Shown: piece by piece, positions 6,867 to 13,115 of the stretch
How positions within the stretch are numbered: the stretch's first letter is position 1
Layout of the letters: each line of letters starts with the position of its first letter
Assembly: GCA_050693975.1 (NCBI GenBank)
Contig: JBOGWV010000222.1
Location: forward strand, 1 to 13,115
Source of the DNA: WHSV01 sp050693975
Lineage (GTDB): Bacteria; Actinomycetota; CADDZG01; WHSQ01
Direction of reading: 5' to 3'
DNA: 13,115 nucleotides
Translations under genes and position numbers: made by a program
The notes under the pieces: generated by a model
Database searches by the model: none
The model's input: only the letters and a program-made list of their open reading frames with translations
Told to the model about the DNA's origin: nothing

Positions 6867-8515
6867 TGGCATCCGTAGCACAACCGCACGGCTCGCTCGC
6901 TCGTGGTGCTGCCGTCATAACGGTAGCAACGGCCGTGTCGCGCCTTACCGGGTTCGTGCGCGTGGTAGTGGTGGCCGCCGCGATGGGCACGACCTTCCTG
7001 GCCAACACCTATCAGACGGCGAACACCGCGCCCAACGTTGTGTTCGAGCTCGTCGCGGCGGGAGTGCTGACGTCTGTATTCGTGCCGACCTTCGTCGACT
7101 ACCTCGTCAAGGGAGAGCGCGAAGAAGGATGGCGTGCGGCGAACGCCCTCACTACGGTCGCTCTCGTCGCACTCGTCGCCATTGCTGCAGTCGTTGCATT
7201 GCTCGCGGAGCCGATCATGCGGCTGCTGACGCTCGGGGTGGACGACCCCTCTCTGCGGACCCAGCAGATCGCTCTCGGAGCCACCTTCCTGCGCCTGTTC
7301 ACCCCGCAGATCGTCTTCTACGGCGCAGGCATGATCATGACTGCCGCCCTGCACGCCAACCGCAAGTTCGCGCTGGCCGCGGTGGCCCCCATCTTCAATA
7401 ACCTCGTGGTGATCGGGGTGTACGTGGCCTACGCGGTGATCCGGGGCGACAGGCCACCGACGGTCGAGGGGATCACCTCGACCGAGACGCTGGTGCTCGG
7501 CCTGGGAACCTCCCTCGGCGTGGTCGCGATGACGGTGTGTCTCATCCCGCAGCTCGTGAAGCTGGGCTGGCATTTCAGGTTTCGGTGGGAGCCGCGCCAC
7601 CCCGCCGTGCGCAAGGCCGGCAAGCTCGGCGTATGGGCGCTCGGCTACGCGGGAGGTTATCAAGCGGGACTGATCGTCGTCCTGATGCTGGCAAATGGCG
7701 TCGAGGGCGGAGTCGCCGCATACCAGTGGGCCTACACCTTCTTCTACATGCCACACGCGCTGTTTGCGGTGGCGATCTTCAACGTGTTGTTCCCTGCGAT
7801 GTCGGAACACGTGGCGCGCGGCGAAGCCGAGGGCCTCTTGGAGCGGTTGCGCGATGGCCTCGGCATGCTTGCGTTCATCTTGCTGCCGACCGCGGCACTG
7901 ATGCTTGCAGGGGCACAGCCGATCGCACAGCTCACCCTCCAGTACGGGGTGATGACGGAATCTGGTGCCCGACTGGTTGCGCGCGTGCTCGCCGCATTTG
8001 TCGTCGGCCTGCCGACCTACTCGGCCTTTCTCGTCGCGACGCGCGCCTACTACGCGCTGGGTGACACGAAGACGCCAACCCTGGTGAACGCCGGAGCGGT
8101 AGTTGTCGCGAGCGCCCTGGGAGCCGGTCTGTTCTTTGCCGCGGGCGATGCATGGGCGGTGCCGGCGCTGGCCCTGTCTCACTCCGTGGCGTTTGCCTTT
8201 GGTGCGGTCGCGCTGCTGGTGCTGCTGTCGAGGCGCGTCGGTCGGGTGGGCACCCCCGAGTTGGCGCGCAGCCTGTGGCGCTCGATCTCCGTTTCGCTGC
8301 TCGCCCTCGCGGCCATGGGCGCGATCGCGTACGCGTTGCCCGAGTCCACCAAGGTCGAGGCACTGGTGAGCTTCGCGGCGATCGTGGTGACCGGCGGGGC
8401 CATCTACATCGGACTGATGGCGAAGCTGCGCGCACCGGAGCTGCGGCGCTTCGCCTCGCTCGTCGGTCGCGAGGCGGGCTCGGCCGGATCGCAGAACAAA
8501 AGGGCCTCGCGGTGA
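6866..8515 (+). CDS. murJ: MurJ/MviN-family lipid II flippase
   Basis: Polytopic MOP-superfamily exporter that flips undecaprenyl-linked peptidoglycan precursor across the cytoplasmic membrane. 549 residues with about 14 hydrophobic segments. The N-terminal signature SRLTGFVRVVVVAAAMG (25-41) retains the two conserved arginines (R26, R32). TANTAPNVVFELVAAGVLTS is of the actinobacterial type (PN-VFEL-GGVLTS) rather than the enterobacterial LPNLLRR form. The second half has ARAYYALGDTKTP, the standard MurJ motif. The long cytoplasmic pseudokinase extension of mycobacterial MviN is absent. ATG 6866 shares its A with the steB stop codon. Its location next to GT4 and MraY-like genes leaves open that it moves another lipid-linked glycan. 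Positions 8476-8499 of its 3' end are a copy of a dispersed repeat. Confidence 0.94.
   Translation: MASVAQPHGSLARGAAVITVATAVSRLTGFVRVVVVAAAMGTTFLANTYQTANTAPNVVFELVAAGVLTSVFVPTFVDYLVKGEREEGWRAANALTTVALVALVAIAAVVALLAEPIMRLLTLGVDDPSLRTQQIALGATFLRLFTPQIVFYGAGMIMTAALHANRKFALAAVAPIFNNLVVIGVYVAYAVIRGDRPPTVEGITSTETLVLGLGTSLGVVAMTVCLIPQLVKLGWHFRFRWEPRHPAVRKAGKLGVWALGYAGGYQAGLIVVLMLANGVEGGVAAYQWAYTFFYMPHALFAVAIFNVLFPAMSEHVARGEAEGLLERLRDGLGMLAFILLPTAALMLAGAQPIAQLTLQYGVMTESGARLVARVLAAFVVGLPTYSAFLVATRAYYALGDTKTPTLVNAGAVVVASALGAGLFFAAGDAWAVPALALSHSVAFAFGAVALLVLLSRRVGRVGTPELARSLWRSISVSLLALAAMGAIAYALPESTKVEALVSFAAIVVTGGAIYIGLMAKLRAPELRRFASLVGREAGSAGSQNKRASR
8476..8499 (+). repeat. 24-nt dispersed repeat, copy A (end of murJ)
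   Basis: Matches the 24-nt element of copies C and D at 22 of 24 positions (GGGCTCGGCCGGATCG then CAGAACAA). It lies inside murJ, ending 13 nt before the stop codon, where it is read as GSAGSQNK. The two differences are transitions. Confidence 0.8.
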
Positions 8516-9612
8516 GCCGGCAGCTGAACGTGTTGCAGGTGCTCGGGAGGTCCGCCGGTGGGATCGCCAGGCACGTTGCTCAGATCACGGCGGCGCTCGA
8601 CTCCGAGATGATGAGGGTCGATGTGGCGGGTCCCCCGGATCTTCCGGTGACGATGCCGAAGCCCGTCATCCCGCTCGACATTCCCAATGGCCCTCTGGGT
8701 CATTCCGGGGTGGTTGGTCGCCTGAAGAGCTATCTTCGCCAGGGCCACTACGACGTTGTGCACGCGCATGGGTTGCGTGCGGGCATCGACGCGGCCCTGG
8801 CGGCGCGCCCCCTCGAGATCCCCTCGTTCCTCACCGTTCACAACCTCGTGAGGCCCGACGTATCGGGTCGCACCAAAGCGGCGCTTTACAAATGGGCGGA
8901 GCCGTTGTCGGTGCGGCTGAACACCCACTCGTTCGCCGTATCCGAGGACATCGCCAGGCATCTTCGATCGATGTCGCCCAAGACCGCGAACAAGATCGAG
9001 GTGCTGTACCTCGGAATCGGTGACCCGCCCGAGATCGCCAAAACCGCCGCCCAGGTTCGCAAGGAGGCAGACGTAGACGACAACGCCCGCATGATCGTCA
9101 CGGCTTCGCGGCTGTCTTCGCAGAAAGCGCTGCCCGTCATGCTCTCGGCCCTGTCGATGCTGCGTGACGACATCGTGCTCATGGTGCTCGGGGAGGGGCC
9201 CGACGAGGAACGTCTCGAGACGATGGCCCTGGCGATGGGACTCGGCCGCCGGGTGCGCTGGCTGGGGTGGCGCGACGACATAGCGGACTTCATCGCCGCA
9301 GCGGACGTCTTCTGCCTGTCGTCGAACTGGGAGGGTGTGCCGCTTGCGGCACAGGAGGCGGTCCTTCTAGGTACTCCAATCGTCTCCACCGACGTCGGAG
9401 GCATGAGCGAACTGGTGGCGGATCACCGGTCGGGTCGCTTGGTACCCAAGGGCGATGCCGCCGCGCTCGCGGGAGCGCTTAACGAGGTGCTCTCCTCGCC
9501 GGAGACCGCCGAGCGGTACATCGCGCAAGCTGTGATGGACGTGCGTCGTCGCTTCTCGACCGATCGGATGCTTGCCAGGCTTCGGGACGCGTACCAGTGG
9601 CACGCGCACTGA
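8512..9612 (+). CDS. Glycosyltransferase family 4 (GT-B) enzyme
   Basis: Cytoplasmic-face retaining glycosyltransferase that would move a sugar from a nucleotide donor to an unknown, perhaps polyprenyl-linked, acceptor. 366 residues, no membrane helix. The N-terminal domain has the glycine-rich acceptor loop GRSAGGIARHV (12-22) and VVHAHGLRAG (82-91). The C-terminal domain has VTASRLSSQKA (196-206, the donor-phosphate R200 and K205), LGEGPDEERLE (226-236), RVRWLGWRDDI and the E-x7-E motif EGVPLAAQE (E274, E282), followed by GTPIVSTDVGGMSELV. GTG 8512 is chosen because it overlaps the murJ stop (GTGA), sits 7 nt after AGGG (8501-8504) and gives the normal N-terminus; the same open frame continues upstream inside murJ without homology. 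The 3' end overlaps the next gene by 16 nt. Confidence 0.93.
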   Translation: MSRQLNVLQVLGRSAGGIARHVAQITAALDSEMMRVDVAGPPDLPVTMPKPVIPLDIPNGPLGHSGVVGRLKSYLRQGHYDVVHAHGLRAGIDAALAARPLEIPSFLTVHNLVRPDVSGRTKAALYKWAEPLSVRLNTHSFAVSEDIARHLRSMSPKTANKIEVLYLGIGDPPEIAKTAAQVRKEADVDDNARMIVTASRLSSQKALPVMLSALSMLRDDIVLMVLGEGPDEERLETMALAMGLGRRVRWLGWRDDIADFIAAADVFCLSSNWEGVPLAAQEAVLLGTPIVSTDVGGMSELVADHRSGRLVPKGDAAALAGALNEVLSSPETAERYIAQAVMDVRRRFSTDRMLARLRDAYQWHAH

Positions 9613-11945
9613 AGGGAATCGCGCTGGTGTCGCTTGCCGCGGCTGCCGCGATTGCGGTTACCGCCCCCGCGGGTGCCGGTGTTGTTCTACGGTCCGGCCA
9701 AGCCCGACCCGTGCTTGCTCAGGAGACCTGCGCGCGCGCCGTGGTGGTGGCGCTGCCGGGGGTCCTGTGGAGCGACGTCGATCGCTACGAGCCGCCTCAC
9801 ATCACCGCCGCAATTTCCGACGGCGCGTGGGGCTCGATGTCGGTGCGCACCAACTCGGCGCGCACTTCGCTCGCATCGGGCTTCGTCACGATGGGCGCGG
9901 GGGCGCGGGTCGACGGTGGAGTGACGACCGGAGGAGGTGAGGCGGTCGAGGAGGAGTCCGGCGGGGACGCGCTGAGGGCCGGAGGCCTCGACGAGATCGA
10001 GCGCGGCGTGGTCGAGGACGGATACGGCGCCGTTCCCGGGGCCCTCGCCGAGGCCCTCGAGGCACCCGTGTGGGCCATCGGAAACGGCGACCTCGGCCGA
10101 CCGGCGCCCGCCCCGGTGGGCTATGGGCGGTGGGTGCTGCTCGCGGCGATGGATGCCTCGGGAGTGGTCGACAGGGCCGCGGTGTCGCCCAACCTTCTGC
10201 TGGACGACGGGACCGCCCCGTACGACGTCCGGACCGACACCAACGCGTTGAACGACGAGATCGCTTCCTTCCTCGAGGAACCCTGCGGAGTCGCGTTCAT
10301 CGACCAGGGTGATCTCACGCGCTTCGATCAATGGATGATGGCGTTCGACCGGACCGAGGTAACCGGCGACTTGACGCGCGCGCAGCGCGCCGCGCTTATG
10401 GCGAGCGACGAAGTGGTGGGAGAGCTTCGCGATGCACTGGCGCCCGATGACCTTCTCCTGATCGTTTCGCCGAGCTCCCCGTCATGGGCGGACGAGGCGC
10501 ACCTCGGCATCGGCGTCGCGGTGGGACCCGCCTTCGAACCCGGAACGACTCTCGAGTCCGCGTCGACGCGGCGCAAGAGCATCATCACCCTTCCAGATGT
10601 CGCTCCCACGATTCTCGAGCACTTCGACATTGAACGCCCTTCTGTCATGAACGGGAGGGCGATGGTCAGCGGTCCGACGGACGTCGTCGATCCGGCGGTG
10701 GTGATGGCCTCGCTCGACCAGGAATCCACCTTCATCGACGAGGTAAAGGGTCCTCTGAGCGCGATCTTCGTGGTGTTCCAGGTGCTGGTCTACGTGCTGA
10801 TCCTGGCCCTGTTCAGATGGCGAGAGCGCAGGGGCGGAGTCGGTGTCACGGCCGCTCGCTGGTTGCAGTTCTGCGGGCTGGGGGTCGTCGCCTTTCCGGT
10901 GGCCTCTTACCTCGTGGGCGTGGTGGACGGGCACACGCTCGGAGCGGTGCGGTTCGGACTGCTGCTGATGCTGGTCGACGCGCTGCTCGTCGCCATCGTT
11001 GCGGTCGGCTTCCGGCGGTCACTCGACAGGCTTCTTGCGTTGGTCGCGTTCACGTGGCTCGTCATCTCTTTGGATCTCATCATGGGAAGTCAGCTCCAGC
11101 TCAACACCGTGTTCGGGTATTCGCCCATCATCGCCGGGCGCTTCGCGGGAGCCGGCAACATCGTGTTCGCGGTGCTCGGTGTGGCCGCCATCCTCACCGC
11201 CGCATTGATCGCCTATCGCTTCGGTGGTCGATCGTGGACGATGCCGGTCGTCGTTGCGCTGTTCGTCGCGACGATCGTCATCGATGGCGCGCCCGCGGTC
11301 GGGAGCGACGTTGGAGGCGTGCTGGCCCTGGTTCCTGCGCTCGGCATCACGCTGCTGTTGCTCACCGGTCGGAAACCCAACCTGCGCATGATGCTGATCG
11401 CGGTGATCGGAGGGGTAGTGGCGCTGGCGGCGTTCCTCGTGATCGATCTTTCGCTTCCTCCGGAGTCGCAGACCCACCTCGCCAGGCTGTTCGAAGACAC
11501 ACGCGCGCGCGGGTTCGGCGTCCTGTTCGACACCATTCAGCGCAAGGCCACCGCCAACCTGCGCGTGTTCACCACCTCGATCTGGACCTACTTCGTGCCG
11601 CCGGCCCTGCTGGCGATGGCCTATCTGCTCCGCCGGCCGAGTGGACGGTGGCAGCGCTTCGCGGTCGGCTTCCCGAAGCTCCGCGCCGGACTGATCGGGG
11701 GGCTCGTCCTGGCCGCGTTGGGCTTCGCGGTGAACGACTCCGGCATAGTCATCCCGGCCGTCATCCTTTCGTTTCTGGTGCCCATGGCCCTGATCGTGCA
11801 CCTCTCGATGGACGCGGGTTGGGCTCGGCCGGACCGCAGGACAAACCTCGAGGCCGGTCGAAGCACCACCCCCGCGGAGTCGTCGGAGTTGTCCGAAGGA
11901 CCGGCTCGCGGCTGGCGGGGGCGCGCCCTGAGAGGCGAGTCGTGA
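9597..11945 (+). CDS. Large membrane protein: degenerate alkaline-phosphatase-superfamily-like ectodomain plus polytopic C-terminal domain
   Basis: 782 residues, function unknown. A signal peptide or anchor (about 6-28) leads into an extracytoplasmic domain (about 45-380) that recalls the alkaline phosphatase/phosphoglyceromutase fold: VVVALPGVLWSDV (49-61), SVRTNSARTSLASGFVTMGAGAR (82-104), FIDQGDLTRFD (234-244), and ESASTRRKSIITLPDVAPTIL (320-340) before NGRAM. The first metal-ligand Asp is replaced (ALPG where ...DG is usual) and no SDHG motif is seen (SPSSPS instead), so catalysis is doubtful. Residues 385-740 contain about 10 membrane helices with FGYSPIIAGRFAGAGNIVF (506-524) and NDSGIV (713-718), motifs I associate with an uncharacterised family of similar two-part proteins in Firmicutes and Actinomycetota. 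The C-terminal tail is charged and poorly conserved. GTG 9597 lies inside the end of the GT4 gene. Two copies of the dispersed repeat fall within this gene. Confidence 0.8.
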   Translation: MARALKGIALVSLAAAAAIAVTAPAGAGVVLRSGQARPVLAQETCARAVVVALPGVLWSDVDRYEPPHITAAISDGAWGSMSVRTNSARTSLASGFVTMGAGARVDGGVTTGGGEAVEEESGGDALRAGGLDEIERGVVEDGYGAVPGALAEALEAPVWAIGNGDLGRPAPAPVGYGRWVLLAAMDASGVVDRAAVSPNLLLDDGTAPYDVRTDTNALNDEIASFLEEPCGVAFIDQGDLTRFDQWMMAFDRTEVTGDLTRAQRAALMASDEVVGELRDALAPDDLLLIVSPSSPSWADEAHLGIGVAVGPAFEPGTTLESASTRRKSIITLPDVAPTILEHFDIERPSVMNGRAMVSGPTDVVDPAVVMASLDQESTFIDEVKGPLSAIFVVFQVLVYVLILALFRWRERRGGVGVTAARWLQFCGLGVVAFPVASYLVGVVDGHTLGAVRFGLLLMLVDALLVAIVAVGFRRSLDRLLALVAFTWLVISLDLIMGSQLQLNTVFGYSPIIAGRFAGAGNIVFAVLGVAAILTAALIAYRFGGRSWTMPVVVALFVATIVIDGAPAVGSDVGGVLALVPALGITLLLLTGRKPNLRMMLIAVIGGVVALAAFLVIDLSLPPESQTHLARLFEDTRARGFGVLFDTIQRKATANLRVFTTSIWTYFVPPALLAMAYLLRRPSGRWQRFAVGFPKLRAGLIGGLVLAALGFAVNDSGIVIPAVILSFLVPMALIVHLSMDAGWARPDRRTNLEAGRSTTPAESSELSEGPARGWRGRALRGES
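9682..9705 (-). repeat. 24-nt dispersed repeat, copy B (inverted, near start of membrane protein gene)
   Basis: The reverse complement (GGGCTTGGCCGGACCG then TAGAACAA) matches copies C and D at 21 of 24 positions. It lies in coding sequence just after the signal peptide, read in the opposite direction as part of LRSGQARP. All three differences are transitions. Confidence 0.7.
11821..11844 (+). repeat. 24-nt dispersed repeat, copy C (end of membrane protein gene)
   Basis: Identical over 24 nt to copy D, 985 bp downstream (GGGCTCGGCCGGACCG then CAGGACAA). It encodes ARPDRRT in the poorly conserved cytoplasmic tail just after the last membrane helix, about 100 nt before the stop codon. Confidence 0.9.
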
Positions 11946-12793
11946 GCAGCGAGCTCGTCGTGGAGTTGCTGGTGGCGCTTGCGGCGGGCGTCGTCGGAGG
12001 ATTGCTCGCGACCATGGCCGCACTCAGAGCGGCACCGACCGGGCTCGTGCGCACCAACGTCAACGGGCGCCAGGTTCCCGTCGTGCTTGGTTTCGGCCTG
12101 GCCGTCGGGGCCGTGGCGGGTATCTTCGCGCTGGTGGCGGCGGGATCGTTTGCGGAGTCGCAGGCTTCGGATGGCTCGATCGACTTCTCCCGCGCCGGGA
12201 TCGTGATCGGCATCGTGGGAGTGATGTTCGCCGCCGGGTTATACGACGACCGGAGAGGTGACGAGGCGGCACGGGGCTTCGGCGGACACCTCGGCGCGGC
12301 GCGCGGCGGGGCACTGACTGGGGGACTCGTGAAGATCGCGGCGGGGGGCCTCGCCGGGCTCATTGCGTCGCTGGCGCTCGCGGGGCCCCTTCACAAGCTC
12401 GAGGCCTTTCTGCTGGTGCCGCTCGCGGCCAACCTGTTCAACCTGCTCGACCGAGCCCCCGGGCGAGCCGCTAAGGCGGGCTGGCTCTTTCTGGTGCCAC
12501 TGCTTGCGTTCGGTTCGGGGCAATGGGGACTCGCGACCGCGGGCGTGACCGGCGCGCTCCTGGCGGTGACCCCCTTCGACGTCCGCGAGCGGGGGATGCT
12601 CGGCGACGCGGGTGCCAACCCCCTCGGGGCGATCGTCGGTTTAGGCCTTGCGCTGTCGCTGCCGGAGCCCTGGCTGGCTCTGTCGGTGGTGGTGATGCTG
12701 GCGCTGAACGCGCTCTCCGAGCGGGTCTCCTTCTCGACCGTCATCGACTCGTCGCCTTGGCTGCGGGCCCTGGACCGAATCGGCCGCAGGTAG
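11942..12793 (+). CDS. Divergent MraY/WecA-like phosphoglycosyltransferase-family membrane protein
   Basis: 283 residues, about 9-10 membrane helices, related to the polyprenyl-phosphate N-acetylhexosamine-1-phosphate transferases (MraY, WecA, TagO) that start lipid-linked glycan synthesis. Family landmarks in order: NVNGRQVPVVLG (39-50, counterpart of K-GTPTMGG), LYDDRRGD (100-107, the DD pair D102/D103), a basic KIAAGG, NLFNLLDRAPGRA (164-176, counterpart of NAxNLxDGxDGLA with D170 kept), and MLGDAGANPLG (219-229, counterpart of FMGDxGSLALG with D222 kept). The MraY HHH loop is absent and the protein is shorter than MraY (about 360), so it is not the peptidoglycan MraY itself; substrate and activity are unknown. 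GTG 11942 overlaps the previous stop (GTGA), with AGAGG at 11931-11935 as ribosome binding site. Confidence 0.83.
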   Translation: MSSELVVELLVALAAGVVGGLLATMAALRAAPTGLVRTNVNGRQVPVVLGFGLAVGAVAGIFALVAAGSFAESQASDGSIDFSRAGIVIGIVGVMFAAGLYDDRRGDEAARGFGGHLGAARGGALTGGLVKIAAGGLAGLIASLALAGPLHKLEAFLLVPLAANLFNLLDRAPGRAAKAGWLFLVPLLAFGSGQWGLATAGVTGALLAVTPFDVRERGMLGDAGANPLGAIVGLGLALSLPEPWLALSVVVMLALNALSERVSFSTVIDSSPWLRALDRIGRR

Positions 12794-12832
12794 GACAAGC
12801 GGGGCGGGCTCGGCCGGACCGCAGGACAAGCG
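12792..12832 (+). repeat. Short direct repeat AGGACAAGCG around the end of the MraY-like gene
   Basis: AGGACAAGCG occurs at 12792-12801, starting in the stop codon of the MraY-like gene, and again at 12823-12832 at the end of dispersed-repeat copy D, 31 bp apart. The first occurrence is preceded by CGGCCGCAGGT, which looks like a shortened version of the same element, so the gene end may lie in a local partial duplication. Confidence 0.55.
12806..12829 (+). repeat. 24-nt dispersed repeat, copy D (after the MraY-like gene)
   Basis: Identical to copy C. It starts 12 nt after the stop codon of the MraY-like gene and is the only copy outside coding sequence. A small hairpin GCGTC-GATA-GACGC (12830-12843) follows directly. 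Confidence 0.9.
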
Positions 12833-12879
12833 TCGATAGACGCGTCGGCGGGCGCGCGCGTGCTACTTTGGGCTGACTT

Positions 12880-12923
12880 CCCCCGAGCACGACGAGGCAA
12901 TTGCCCGTTGTGGATATTGGGGG
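12880..12923 (+). promoter_or_regulatory. Long predicted hairpin in the pyrG leader
   Basis: In the 224-bp spacer before pyrG, CACGACG (12888-12894) pairs with CGTTGTG (12906-12912) over 7 bp with one G-U. After a single bulged A this continues as GGC/GCC around an AATT loop (12896-12905, a perfect 10-bp palindrome). An outer CCCCC (12880-12884) / GGGGG (12919-12923) clamp closes it across a small internal loop. TTGTTTTT (12935-12942) lies 11 nt further on, too far for a standard intrinsic terminator. The structure could end the upstream operon or control pyrG. The rest of the spacer holds the repeats described separately and no further recognisable gene; TACTTT at 12864-12869 is a possible -10 box without a good -35. 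Confidence 0.5.
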
Positions 12924-13017
12924 TCGTCACCAGGTTGTTTTTCGGGCCGTCCCCGGTTTGCCTCGAGGAGTTGAGAGATCGGGACGTGCCCCTAAGAGGG
13001 AAGAGAACGGAGGGCTG

Positions 13018-13115
13018 GTGGCGAAGCACGTTTTCGTGACGGGCGGTGTGGTTTCGAGCCTCGGCAAGGGGATCACCGCAGCGTCGCTCGGACGACTACT
13101 CAAGGCCCGGGGCCT
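13018..13115 (+). CDS. pyrG: CTP synthase (N-terminus only, runs off window)
   Basis: Converts UTP to CTP with glutamine and ATP in the cytoplasm. Only the first 32 codons are present, but they read AKHVFVTGGVVSSLGKGITA and then ASLGRLLKARGL, the highly conserved start of the synthetase domain with its P-loop-like GGVVSSLGKG nucleotide-binding segment. GTG 13018 is preceded by GGAGGG (13009-13014) at short spacing. M. tuberculosis also has pyrG (Rv1699) directly after steB, so this gene marks the end of the conserved block, and the MurJ/GT4/membrane/MraY-like genes are inserted relative to that order. Confidence 0.96.
   Translation, partial: MAKHVFVTGGVVSSLGKGITAASLGRLLKARG

Noticed and set aside
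6815..8182. A 455-codon open frame on the minus strand opposite murJ
   Set aside because: It lies antisense to a clear MurJ gene, its translation is rich in Arg, His, Gly and Asp with no recognisable domain, and such shadow frames are expected from GC-rich codon use.
10817..11941. Upstream extension of the MraY-like reading frame
   Set aside because: The frame is open far upstream, but that part is arginine-rich shadow sequence over the membrane protein gene; homology and the ribosome binding site support GTG 11942.
12830..12843. GCGTC-GATA-GACGC as an intrinsic terminator for the envelope operon
   Set aside because: The stem is only 5 bp and no T-tract follows.

Overview
The window is a compact, GC-rich stretch of bacterial chromosome. 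The gene order tlyA - nadK - recN - steA - steB ... pyrG is the core order known from Mycobacterium and other Actinomycetota, and many genes start with GTG. MurJ and the small ORF before tlyA also look actinobacterial. I read it as an actinomycetote, probably one outside the well-studied mycolic-acid genera, because several cell-envelope genes sit between steB and pyrG where M. tuberculosis has none. The exact class cannot be fixed from this sequence. I saw no tRNA, rRNA, CRISPR array, transposase or phage gene.

Layout. Positions 1-689 (minus strand) hold most of a rhomboid intramembrane protease, cut at its C-terminus by the window edge. A 45-bp divergent spacer (690-734) carries a -10-like box and a perfect inverted repeat. 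The plus strand then carries a phasin-like protein with a lysine-repeat tail (735-1175), a 62-residue hypothetical ORF (1203-1391), TlyA rRNA methyltransferase (1348-2154) and NAD kinase (2151-2957). A 95-bp gap with two hairpins follows.

Next comes a tight run of seven genes: recN (3053-4732), steA (4729-5925), steB (5922-6866), murJ (6866-8515), a GT4 glycosyltransferase (8512-9612), a signal-peptide/phosphatase-like/polytopic membrane protein (9597-11945) and a shortened MraY/WecA-like membrane protein (11942-12793). Every junction overlaps by 1-16 nt, so the run is very likely one translationally coupled operon. A 224-bp spacer with a strong predicted hairpin leads to the start of pyrG (13018 to the edge).

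How they work together. The first part is housekeeping: ribosome methylation, NADP supply and double-strand-break repair. The second part looks like an envelope module. SteA/SteB are linked in Corynebacterium to septal peptidoglycan splitting, and MurJ flips a polyprenyl-linked cell-wall precursor. The GT4, MraY-like and phosphatase-like membrane proteins have the composition expected of a lipid-linked glycan pathway: a phosphosugar-transferase-like enzyme, a sugar transferase, a flippase and an outer-face protein. No product can be assigned; this group is the best candidate in the window for an undescribed system. A second unusual signal is a 24-nt dispersed repeat present four times between the end of murJ and pyrG, once inverted.
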